Below, in pieces: positions 1 to 7,165 of a stretch of 64,000 nucleotides of DNA (position 1 is its first letter; each line of letters starts with the position of its first letter). Below the pieces are notes generated by a model, which worked only from the letters and a program-made list of their open reading frames with translations, had not been told where the DNA came from and ran no database searches. Where the stretch lies: the NCBI GenBank assembly GCA_027490145.1, contig JAIXYQ010000015.1, forward strand, positions 310,001-374,000. The letters run 5' to 3'. The position numbers and the translations under genes were made by a program. The DNA comes from Planctomycetaceae bacterium (GTDB lineage Bacteria; Planctomycetota; Phycisphaerae; Phycisphaerales; SM1A02).

Positions 1-53
1 CTCCCCAGTTTCTGCCTCTCAGTCGTGGCAGGGGTCGGGGTGGGAACGGCGCG

Positions 54-866
54 TTGAGGTTCACGCTGGCGTGCACGCTGCCCTGGCACACGCTGCAAGC
101 GGATCGCCTCGCGGAACTCCGTGCCTCCCTTGTGCGTTCGGGTGCTGCCGCAGCCACCACGAACAAGGTTCTCGCCGCCGTAAAGGGGGTCTTGCAGCAA
201 TGCTGGCAGCAGGGATCCCTTGACGGAGACTCGTTTGCCCGTGCGAGGGCAAGCCTGAAGTCAGTTCGAGGCTCCACGCTGCCGAAGGGCAGGCATCTTC
301 CAAAGGTAGAGGTCGCAAGGCTGTTCCGAGCCATCTCGAAGACCCCGAACCCCGCTGCTGCCCGCGATGCCGCCCTTCTCGCCCTTCTGTGCATCGGGCT
401 ACGCCGTGCCGAGGTCGCGGGGCTGCGGGTCACGGACTACGACCGTGCCAACGGCAGACTCGTGGTGCGCGGGAAGGGTGGCAAGGAACGCGCCGTGTGG
501 CTCACCAACGGCGCGAAGTCGGCGGTTGAAGACTGGCTGGAGATTCGTGGAGAAGCAGTCAGCGAGTGGCTGCTTCTCCAGGTGAACAAGGGCGGCAAGA
601 TCGTGCCTGCTGGCATCACGCCGCAGTCCGTGTATGCGGCGCTACTCAAGAGGGCAGAGCAGGCAGGGCTCGGTGTCTCTCCCCATGATTTTCGGCGCAC
701 CTTCATCGGGGAAGCCCTGACCGCAGGGGTGGATGTGGTGACCGTGCAGCACCTTGCAGGGCACGCATCGCCTACGACTACGGCGCGTTACGACAGGCGC
801 GGCGATGAGATCAAGAAGAGCGCGATGGCTGTGGTGAGTGTGCCGTATCTGCCGAGTGCGGTCTGA
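54..866 (+). CDS. Tyrosine recombinase (XerC/D-like), 5' end unresolved
   Basis: The protein is a site-specific tyrosine recombinase that cuts and rejoins DNA. With the TTG at 54 as residue 1, the catalytic set is visible: Arg117 (GLRRAE), Lys141 (GKGGKER), His211 and Arg214 (SPHDFRRTF), His237 (HLAGHAS) and nucleophile Tyr246 (TTARYDRRG). Residues 14-60 are the end of the N-terminal SAM-like core-binding domain. Members of this family usually carry roughly 40-60 more N-terminal residues. The frame stays open to position 3, so the gene may start before the window. The upstream bases only partly resemble the family in a neighbouring frame, so an N-terminal frameshift is also possible. It is a different family from the integrase at 2162 and may belong to another element or be a passenger. 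Confidence 0.8.
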   Translation: MRFTLACTLPWHTLQADRLAELRASLVRSGAAAATTNKVLAAVKGVLQQCWQQGSLDGDSFARARASLKSVRGSTLPKGRHLPKVEVARLFRAISKTPNPAAARDAALLALLCIGLRRAEVAGLRVTDYDRANGRLVVRGKGGKERAVWLTNGAKSAVEDWLEIRGEAVSEWLLLQVNKGGKIVPAGITPQSVYAALLKRAEQAGLGVSPHDFRRTFIGEALTAGVDVVTVQHLAGHASPTTTARYDRRGDEIKKSAMAVVSVPYLPSAV

Positions 867-1152
867 TCGCTGCGACCCCAGACCTGGACAACTTCTGGAC
901 AACGCCAGCAGCCAGCGTCTGGCGTATCCAGTGCGACCACTCGGTCGCGCCATTCACTTCTCATCAGCGAAGAATCTCGGGGCTTCCGCCTGCTCATGAC
1001 TTGCGCCGATGGGGGGGCGAAAGTCGCTTCGTCTTGGCGGCATGGGTGTGGTAGGTAAGCGAGAAGTGGACGGGCTTCGTTAGTTGCCTTCCGCCATGGT
1101 CGCGTGGAAGTCTGCTGTCGTGCTGCTATCCTCAAACCGAGGATTCCCCACC

Positions 1153-1572
1153 ATGAACGCCACGAAGGCTCACGGAATCGCACGGATTGTCTGGTGGGTC
1201 ATTGCAGTCTTCTTGGTCACTGCTTGCAGCAAGGCTGCATCTGGAACCGCCCCGAAGTGGGTAGGCGGTTTGGTGATTGTGTGGTTCCTGATTGGAGCGT
1301 CTTTCTCTATCTCGCGGACATCGCAATCCCCGCTGGCAATCCAGTTTCGTTGGGTCTTCGGCGTTGCAGCGGTGCTCGCGTTTCTCTCCTTCGGCTCGAA
1401 CGGCTCCTATGAGGACTGGAGCGGCGAGATGGTGTACTTGGGAGACGAGGACGAGGGATCCCACCCGAAGCCCGCCCATGCGCCAGGTCGTGCCTTGTTG
1501 GTGTTCGCCCGAGTTGCGATTGGCTGCTCAATCGGGGTTGTGGCGGCACGGTTGATCGGATCGCGCAAGTAG
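1153..1572 (+). CDS. Small hypothetical membrane protein
   Basis: This 139-residue protein matches no family I recognise. It has hydrophobic stretches at about residues 9-24, 35-52, 62-76 and 113-134, so three or four membrane segments, with an acidic Gly/Asp-rich loop (GDEDEG) between the third and fourth. An in-frame TTG at 1084 and an ATG at 1096 would add up to 23 residues, but the ATG at 1153 puts the first hydrophobic segment close to the N-terminus. A Cys in the first segment (VTACSK) resembles a lipobox only weakly. It sits alone between the two recombinases and is probably element cargo. Function is unknown. Confidence 0.5.
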   Translation: MNATKAHGIARIVWWVIAVFLVTACSKAASGTAPKWVGGLVIVWFLIGASFSISRTSQSPLAIQFRWVFGVAAVLAFLSFGSNGSYEDWSGEMVYLGDEDEGSHPKPAHAPGRALLVFARVAIGCSIGVVAARLIGSRK

Positions 1573-1952
1573 CCGACTCGCAGGGAAGGTTGGGGATCCG
1601 CGAGTTGAAGGAACAGGGCTAGAGCCTTCGGGCGATTGCTTCCATGCGTTATGCGGAGGGCATCCCTTCTTGGGGCGGGAAGGCGTGGTCTTTCGGGGCA
1701 GCGGCACGCCTAGCAAAGCGGTTCAAGACGGTGTGAGTTTGGATCGGCTTGATCGGACCGCGACTACCACCCCAATATCTGAGGCGAACGATGTAAATAT
1801 TGAAATGGAATGGATTTACGCCCATGCCCCTTGACAAAGTAGGTCTCATAACCTATACTGGTCAGGTGATTCAAAGGGGCAATTGCCACGTTGGTTTGTC
1901 CCCGAGAACGTCTCAACAAAGGAGATCGGGTTTCTGACTCGTAGGCAAAGTT
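1573..1952. other. Intergenic region upstream of the excisionase gene
   Basis: These 380 bases hold no convincing gene. Composition falls toward AT after about 1780. The only supported signal is the promoter at 1831-1859. The transcript would carry a leader of about 85 nt before the excisionase start. An AAAGGAGA stretch at 1918-1925 lies too far (about 27 nt) from the ATG at 1953 to be its ribosome site, and a TGA at 1935 blocks an in-frame upstream start. Confidence 0.5.
1831..1859 (+). promoter_or_regulatory. Near-consensus sigma-70 promoter for xis-int
   Basis: The -35 box TTGACA (1831-1836) is perfect. It is followed by a 17-bp spacer and the -10 box TATACT (1854-1859), one base from consensus. 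Transcription would start near 1866 and read the excisionase and integrase genes. Such a strong vegetative promoter is unusual beside the GC-rich host genes. Confidence 0.75.
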
Positions 1953-2165
1953 ATGAAGATTGATTGGACACAAGGCAACGATGGATCGGGTACGAAGCGG
2001 CTGCTTTTCACAATTCGGGAAACGAGCGAGATGCTTGGAATCAGCGAAAGCACCCTCATGAGATGGGAGGGGGACGGCGTCATCTACGCCGTCCGTCGGG
2101 GGCGGACGGTGCGCTTCGCAATGCAAGAAGTTGAGCGAATCATCACTAGCGGGAGGGCGGCATGA
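1953..2165 (+). CDS. Excisionase-family helix-turn-helix protein
   Basis: This 70-residue DNA-binding protein belongs to the MerR-like/excisionase class (HTH_17 type). The winged HTH spans about residues 16-62. The segment TIRETSEMLGISESTLMRWE forms the helix-turn-helix, and RRGRTVRFAMQEVERII is the typical wing and third helix. Such proteins bend DNA at att sites to direct excision, and some also act as repressors. The stop overlaps the ATG of the integrase gene by four bases (ATGA at 2162-2165), so the two are translationally coupled. Xis activity is inferred from this linkage. Confidence 0.75.
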   Translation: MKIDWTQGNDGSGTKRLLFTIRETSEMLGISESTLMRWEGDGVIYAVRRGRTVRFAMQEVERIITSGRAA

Positions 2166-3580
2166 TTCCCACCCCTAAGTATCCAAAGGTGGCTAAGTCA
2201 AAAAAGCGAACGGGGCGGGTGTACTTCCGCGTCAGCGGGGCGAGGTGTGTCATCAATCTGGGACAGCGTGTCAATCAGAGACATCGACGCGTGTTCCTCA
2301 CTCATCTAAATCGTTTGATCGGTGCAAAGTTGTCGGGCATGAAGCCAGACAAGGCGGATCTTCAGTGGTTGGCTTCGCTTCCCGATTCTGTGCATCAACA
2401 GATTCATGCGAAGGGGCTGTGTGATGCTCGCATGAAGCCTGTCGTGTTTGCCGATTTCTTGGACGAGTACTTCAAGGGTCAGGCAGTGAACTCTCGTGCA
2501 GCGGTGTCAACCGTGGCGCGCTGGCAGACGGCACGCGGGCACGCGAGAGAGTTTTTCGATAAGTCCACGCTTCAGAGTCTGACCCGACAGGATGCGCAGA
2601 GATTTCGAAACTACCTACTTGGCAAGGCGGGACAGTGTGGCGGGACAATGTCTGATGCCACGGTGAGAAAGACCTGCTCCATTGTCTCTGGCGCAGTGAT
2701 TGAGGCAGTGAAGCGAGGGTTGATCACATCGAATCCATTTGAGTGTGTACCCAAGGGAAATCTTGCGAGTCCTAGTTCGCAAACAGTTGTCCCTGAGGAC
2801 GAGGTCATGAAGGTCATTGACTGTCCAGCGTGTACCCCTGAGGACAAGATGCTCTTTGCACTTGTGCGGTTTGGAGGGCTTCGTATCCCAAGTGAGATTC
2901 AGGAATTGCGATGGTCAGACGTACAGATTGACCAGGGCTTGATTCATGTCCATGCCATCAAGACTCGGCGATACGGGAAAACGACTCGATGTCTACCCCT
3001 GGATTCACGATTGGGGGTGATCTTGAAGGCGAACAAGCCACAAGGTGCCACTGGCGAAGACTATGTACTTCCAACCCTTCGATCTCATTCGGCACTCGGG
3101 GTGCGGTGTCGGCGCTTGTGCCGAAAAGCGGGTGTTACTGCGTGGGATAAGTTCTTCAATAGCCTGAGAAAGTCGTGGGCTTCAGAGATGACCAAGGTTC
3201 ACGCGCCCGCAGATGTTGCTGGGTGGCTTGGGAACTCGACTCCTGTGCTTGTCAAGCACTACCTGCGGCAGCATGGTGAGGCTTACACCCGTGAGGTGGG
3301 TGCCAAGTTTGCAGCCCAAATGCGTGGTGGCAACAGTGGTGGCACTAGCGACGAAAACTGCGCGATTGAGGTGGTGCCAACAGTGGTGCCGTCGGTAACC
3401 GCCACGAGCCGTCATGGATGGTCGGACGAGACGCAAGACTCGAATCCGTCACTGATTGCGAGGGCTTCTGATGCTTCGTGCCTGCCCGCGAAAGGAGGTG
3501 ACGGGCAGGCACGCAGGCGCAGTAATGGGCGATGGGGGACTCGAACCCTCGACCTCACGGGTGTGATCCGTGCGCTCTAG
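2162..3580 (+). CDS. Integrase, planctomycete-type tyrosine recombinase
   Basis: This 472-residue phage-type integrase is expected to integrate the element at tRNA-Val. It has an N-terminal arm-binding/core-binding part (about 20-215) and a catalytic part (about 220-400). Box I shows the Arg in FGGLRIPSEIQELRW. Box II reads FNSLRKSW, with Asn where most family members have His but the following Arg kept; this change is common among planctomycete integrases. The C-terminal part has GWLGNS and the nucleophile Tyr in VKHYLRQH. The last 70 or so residues are low in structure, and the final 18 codons are read through the tRNA-Val gene, so that tail is probably set by the att sequence rather than by selection. 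The gene is coupled to the excisionase gene. Confidence 0.85.
   Translation: MIPTPKYPKVAKSKKRTGRVYFRVSGARCVINLGQRVNQRHRRVFLTHLNRLIGAKLSGMKPDKADLQWLASLPDSVHQQIHAKGLCDARMKPVVFADFLDEYFKGQAVNSRAAVSTVARWQTARGHAREFFDKSTLQSLTRQDAQRFRNYLLGKAGQCGGTMSDATVRKTCSIVSGAVIEAVKRGLITSNPFECVPKGNLASPSSQTVVPEDEVMKVIDCPACTPEDKMLFALVRFGGLRIPSEIQELRWSDVQIDQGLIHVHAIKTRRYGKTTRCLPLDSRLGVILKANKPQGATGEDYVLPTLRSHSALGVRCRRLCRKAGVTAWDKFFNSLRKSWASEMTKVHAPADVAGWLGNSTPVLVKHYLRQHGEAYTREVGAKFAAQMRGGNSGGTSDENCAIEVVPTVVPSVTATSRHGWSDETQDSNPSLIARASDASCLPAKGGDGQARRRSNGRWGTRTLDLTGVIRAL
3526..3580. other. Probable attachment site (tRNA-Val 3' part)
   Basis: The integrase stop codon (TAG, 3578-3580) lies in the D-loop of the opposite-strand tRNA-Val. 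So 55 bases from the D-loop to the tRNA 3' end are shared by both genes. Elements that integrate in tRNA genes use a core in the anticodon-to-3'-end part and rebuild the tRNA. A copy of part of 3526-3565 is expected at the far-left junction, outside the window. Just inside the element, an 8-bp inverted repeat (CCTGCCCG at 3481, CGGGCAGG at 3502) flanks a 13-base loop; it could be a tRNA terminator or a recombinase-binding site. Confidence 0.55.
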
Positions 3581-3599
3581 CCAGCTGAGCTAATCGCCC
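3526..3599 (-). tRNA. tRNA-Val (anticodon CAC)
   Basis: The minus strand folds into a full cloverleaf of 74 nt. The acceptor GGGCGAT pairs with ATCGCCC, the D-stem GCTC with GAGC, and the anticodon stem CACGG with CCGTG around loop ATCACAC, giving anticodon CAC at 3563-3565. The T-arm carries TTCGAGT and the discriminator is A; CCA is not encoded. The T-stem GAGGG/CCCCC has one A-C mismatch, which lies in the half rebuilt by the integrated element. A TAGACT box at 3613-3618 (minus strand) is a plausible -10 element. Confidence 0.92.
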
Positions 3600-3612
3600 T
3601 GACGGGAGGCGG

Positions 3613-3618
3613 AGTCTA
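3613..3618 (-). promoter_or_regulatory. Possible -10 box of tRNA-Val
   Basis: TAGACT on the minus strand lies 14-19 bases upstream of the tRNA 5' end. No clear -35 box is seen. The tRNA-Pro and tRNA-Ser genes in this window have similar hexamers (TACACT, TACTCT) at the same distance, which supports the reading. Confidence 0.35.
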
Positions 3619-3824
3619 GCGAGGCGGCGCGACGCCGTGCGCACGCGATGACGAGGTGCGGTTATCAGCCAACCAGAGCATCGATCTTTGGAACTTCACG
3701 CGACGAATGTGACGATAGCCCCGAGTGCTGACGATCACTTCACCACGGCCCTCCGTACGCGACCAACGTCGACAGGGTGGTTGGCCGTCCCTGTCCGGAT
3801 CGGGCTTCGTGCCGAGGTGATGTC

Positions 3825-5180
3825 GTGATCGAGATCCTGACCGTCGGCTTCTTCATGATCGCCTGCCTGATGGCAGTGCGCGACGCGGCATGGGCGCTGG
3901 CACTGGTGGTCTCGATGTACGCCCTCGAGCAGGCGCTGCAGGCGTCCTCCGGGATCTTCATGCGGATCACGCCGTTGGCCAACGTCTGCGTGGCGCTGAC
4001 GGCCGGCCTGAGCGTGGTGCTCAACCTTCCCGGGCAGGACCGCCCGTTCCGCGGCTACGCCACACCCGTCTTCACGGTGGCGATCGGCTTCTTCGTGTGG
4101 GCCATGATCTCGTTGCTCTGGACGCCGGCGTTCAACTCGGCCTGGGAGATGACGCGATGGGGCCTTCCGTACGTCGTGCTCTTCCTGCTGGTCGCACCGC
4201 TGCTCATCGACGACTCACGTTCGGTCGAGCGGTTCTTCCGTGCCTACCTGATCGTGGGTGTGGCGACGACGGTCCTGATCCTCATCAATCCGGCCTTCAC
4301 CGTGAAGTCAGGTCGGCTTGCGCTGGACCTGGGTGCCAACATCCGCACCAACCCGCTCGTGATCGGCGAACTTGGTGGGCTCCTGATCCTGGTGTCGGTG
4401 CTGGCACCGATCGACGTCGGCACGTTCAGGACGCTCGCCTGGCGTGCCGTCGCTTTCTGTCTGGGCGTGGTCATCTCCCTGCAGTCGGGTTCACGCGGCC
4501 AGCTGGTGTTCGCCGTGGTCCTCACCGTGCTGTTCTTCCCGGTCGGCCGCCGGATCCGCAACGTGGTCGGCTTCTTCGGCATGGCGTTCGTGGTCCTGCT
4601 CACGATTCCCGCGGTGCTGTTCCTGGCCCAGCTCGTGCTCGGTGCGGGTGACCTGCGACGCTGGGAACTCACCACGCTGGCGGGCGGCGCAAGCACCAGG
4701 CTCCTCAACATCGTCGACCTCTTCGCCGCCTTCGGCAGCAGGCCGAGCGCCTGGATCGTGGGGCTGGGGTTCAATGCGTTCTCGTGGGTCAGCGGTGCGA
4801 ACCGGGAGCCCTACTCGCACGCCCTCGTCGTCGACATGCTCACCGAGCTGGGCATCCCGGTGTTCGTCCTGTTCTGTTGGTGGAGCCTGCGGGTGCTGCG
4901 TGACGGCATCTGGCTCCTCTCGAGGTTCGGTGACGATGCGGTCGGCCGAGGCACGGCGGCGCTGCTGCTGGCGCTCTACGCCTACGAGACCCTGCTCGTG
5001 AACAAGCAGGGGTATCTCTGGGCCGCCACGCTCTTCTTCCTCGTGGGCATCCTGATCACGCGCATCCGGGTGCGCGAGGAGGCTCTGGATGCCGAGGCCG
5101 CGATCGGGCAGGCAAGCGAGGTCGGGCACGCGCACGATGCGTCCGAACACGATGCCGCGGACGGGAGTCTGGCGACATGA
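3825..5180 (+). CDS. O-antigen ligase/polymerase-like membrane protein
   Basis: This is a polytopic inner-membrane protein of about 450 residues with roughly 10-12 membrane segments and a large periplasmic loop in its second half, the layout of the O-antigen ligase/Wzy polymerase (Wzy_C) family. Family features seen are the SLQSGSRGQ segment and the loop motif REPYSHALVVDMLTELGI, which carries the conserved His. These enzymes join or polymerise lipid-linked glycans on the outer face of the membrane. The GTG at 3825 (residue 17 of the longest frame, which begins with GTG at 3777) starts just before the first hydrophobic segment and is preferred. The C-terminal tail from about 430 is acidic and cytoplasmic-looking. 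It is the first gene of the polysaccharide cluster. Ligase and polymerase cannot be told apart by reading. Confidence 0.75.
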   Translation: MIEILTVGFFMIACLMAVRDAAWALALVVSMYALEQALQASSGIFMRITPLANVCVALTAGLSVVLNLPGQDRPFRGYATPVFTVAIGFFVWAMISLLWTPAFNSAWEMTRWGLPYVVLFLLVAPLLIDDSRSVERFFRAYLIVGVATTVLILINPAFTVKSGRLALDLGANIRTNPLVIGELGGLLILVSVLAPIDVGTFRTLAWRAVAFCLGVVISLQSGSRGQLVFAVVLTVLFFPVGRRIRNVVGFFGMAFVVLLTIPAVLFLAQLVLGAGDLRRWELTTLAGGASTRLLNIVDLFAAFGSRPSAWIVGLGFNAFSWVSGANREPYSHALVVDMLTELGIPVFVLFCWWSLRVLRDGIWLLSRFGDDAVGRGTAALLLALYAYETLLVNKQGYLWAATLFFLVGILITRIRVREEALDAEAAIGQASEVGHAHDASEHDAADGSLAT

Positions 5181-5224
5181 TCGCGACGGGAAACGGCTAG
5201 CATCGTCCGGGGCGGACCACGCGC

Positions 5225-7165
5225 ATGTGCGGCATCTTCGGCATCATCAACCGCAACGGCCTGTCGGGCGGCGACCGGGACCTGGTCCGTCGGCTCGCAG
5301 CCGCGCTGGTGCATCGCGGCCCCGACGGCGAGGGCTTCGCCGAGTCCGGCCAGGTCGCGATCGGGATGCGGCGCCTGGCGATCATCGACCTCGAGGGCGG
5401 CTGGCAGCCGCTCTGGAACGAGGACGAGTCGATCGGCATGGTCGCCAACGGCGAGGTCTACAACTTCGTCGAACTCCGCCGTGACCTCGAGGCCCGCGGC
5501 CACAGGTTCCGCACCGGCAGCGACTGCGAGACGATCATCCACCTCTACGAGGAGCACGGCGCCGACTGCGTGAAGCACCTGCGCGGGATGTTCGCCTTCG
5601 CCCTGCATGATCGCCGGACCGGCACGGTGCTCATCGCCAGGGACCGCATCGGCGAGAAGCCGCTCTACATCACGGGTGATGGCGACCGGATCGTCTTTGC
5701 CAGCGAGATGCGCGGCCTGGTCGGCGCCGGAGCGGTGCCCTTCGAGATCGATCCCGTCGCCGTGAACCTCTACCTGCATTACGGCTTCGTTCCCGAGCCG
5801 TGGGCTGCCGTGCGGGGCGTGCGCAAGTTGGGTGCAGGTCATCTCGTCGAGATCACGCTCGATCCATGGACCGTGCGTGAGCGACGCTGGTGGGCGATGG
5901 AGGATGCGCCGCCGATCGACGCCGATCCTGCGACGACGGTGCGCGACATGCTCGAGGAGATCTCGGGCCTGATCGTCCGCTCGGATGTTCCGGTCGGCGT
6001 GGCGCTTTCGGGCGGCGTCGACTCGAGCCTGGTGGCCATGATGGCCAAGCGAAGGCTCGGCGACCGCCTGACGGCCTTCTCGATCGGCTACGAGGGCGGT
6101 GCCTGGCAGGACGAGACCGGCATGGCCAAGGAATTCGCCGATGCCGTCGGCATCCGACTTCAGGTCACGCGCATGGATCCCGAGGAGGTCGTGCGCGGGT
6201 TCGCCGACATCTGCCTCTGGCGTGACGATCCGACTGCGGATCTCTCCGGTTCCAGTTACTACGCGGTGATGCACGCGGCACGCCAGGCAGGCGTGCCGGT
6301 GATGCTGATGGGCCACGGTGGTGACGAACTCTTCTGGGGCTACAAGTGGATGCGCGACACGGCGCGCCGCTGCGAACTGCGGACCGCCATGCGGCAGGGC
6401 CGTGCGGGACTCCGCGACTACCTGCACGTGGAGCGTGCCCCCCTCAGTTGGACCGGCCTCACCAACTGGCTGCGCGATGGCGGCGGCCTGCTGCGGGGTT
6501 GGCGGCAATGGCGTGACGACCGGCATGCCGATCCGGACCAGATCCCTCCGTGGGATCCGCATGGGCTGTGGGCCGAGGCGGACGCATTCGGTCCCGCCAT
6601 GCTGGCCTGCTGGGACGAGGCGTCGACGGTCGATCCCGCCTCGATCTTCCGGAGCCCGTCATTCTGGCCGAGGTCGGACCTGGCGATCACGAAGCTCGTC
6701 AGCGAGACCTACAACTGCGTCAACGGCATCGCGCAGGGAGACCGACTCAGCATGGCCACCAGCGTCGAGTGCCGCCTGCCGCTGGTTGACTACCGTCTGA
6801 TCGAAACCGTGATCGGGATGCGCAAGGTCCGTCCCGACCACCACCTGCCGGCCAAGCAGTGGTTGCGTGACGCGGCGAAGGATCTCGTGCCGGAGTTCGT
6901 CTTCAAGCGCACGAAGCGCGGGTTCTCGCCGCCGTGGCGGCTGTGGTACCGGCATCTGTTCGAGCGGTACGGCGAGGACCTTCGCAGCGGTGCTCTGGTC
7001 CAGGCAGGCATCCTTCGCCCCGAGGCCTACCGCGACGTGCACGGCATCGGTGATGGATTCGGACGGCCGCGCCCACTCCTGGCGCACATGTTCGTGCTCG
7101 AGGCGTGGGCTCAGGCGATGCACTCACTGTCGGCCAACGCACGCTCCGGGGCATCGGGCGGATGA
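5225..7165 (+). CDS. asnB: Asparagine synthase (glutamine-hydrolysing), cluster-linked
   Basis: This 646-residue two-domain amidotransferase makes asparagine-type amides from an acid, ATP and glutamine. Met1 is followed by Cys2 (MCGIFGI), the N-terminal nucleophile of the glutaminase domain (about 1-200). The synthetase domain has the ATP-pyrophosphatase P-loop SGGVDSS at residues 262-268. The next gene starts inside its stop codon (ATGA at 7162). Paralogues like this one are common in planctomycete and PEP-CTERM/exopolysaccharide clusters, where they may amidate a sugar acid or peptide rather than free aspartate. That substrate is not determined here. Length and domain order are normal. Confidence 0.88.
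   Translation: MCGIFGIINRNGLSGGDRDLVRRLAAALVHRGPDGEGFAESGQVAIGMRRLAIIDLEGGWQPLWNEDESIGMVANGEVYNFVELRRDLEARGHRFRTGSDCETIIHLYEEHGADCVKHLRGMFAFALHDRRTGTVLIARDRIGEKPLYITGDGDRIVFASEMRGLVGAGAVPFEIDPVAVNLYLHYGFVPEPWAAVRGVRKLGAGHLVEITLDPWTVRERRWWAMEDAPPIDADPATTVRDMLEEISGLIVRSDVPVGVALSGGVDSSLVAMMAKRRLGDRLTAFSIGYEGGAWQDETGMAKEFADAVGIRLQVTRMDPEEVVRGFADICLWRDDPTADLSGSSYYAVMHAARQAGVPVMLMGHGGDELFWGYKWMRDTARRCELRTAMRQGRAGLRDYLHVERAPLSWTGLTNWLRDGGGLLRGWRQWRDDRHADPDQIPPWDPHGLWAEADAFGPAMLACWDEASTVDPASIFRSPSFWPRSDLAITKLVSETYNCVNGIAQGDRLSMATSVECRLPLVDYRLIETVIGMRKVRPDHHLPAKQWLRDAAKDLVPEFVFKRTKRGFSPPWRLWYRHLFERYGEDLRSGALVQAGILRPEAYRDVHGIGDGFGRPRPLLAHMFVLEAWAQAMHSLSANARSGASGG

Larger units (their letters stand above)
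1..3580. mobile_element. Right end of an integrated element at tRNA-Val
   Basis: This stretch holds two tyrosine recombinases, an excisionase-like gene and a small orphan membrane protein, with no housekeeping gene. The second integrase gene ends inside the tRNA-Val gene, on the opposite strand, and its last codons run through the tRNA 3' part. That is the usual geometry of an element integrated at a tRNA 3' end, with the element on the 3' side, here to the left. From about 1570 to 3500 the base composition is clearly less GC-rich than the polysaccharide cluster that follows. The left end and its att repeat lie outside the window, so the size and class of the element are unknown. Confidence 0.6.

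Noticed and set aside
3489..3566. A perfect AAAGGAGGTGA ribosome-site sequence followed by an ATG at 3525
   Set aside because: The frame from the ATG ends after 13 codons inside the tRNA gene. It is within the integrase 3' end and is more likely chance or part of the hairpin loop.
4982..6562. A 526-codon open frame on the minus strand
   Set aside because: It is opposite the asparagine synthase gene with its intact Cys2 and SGGVDSS motif. No independent evidence supports it.
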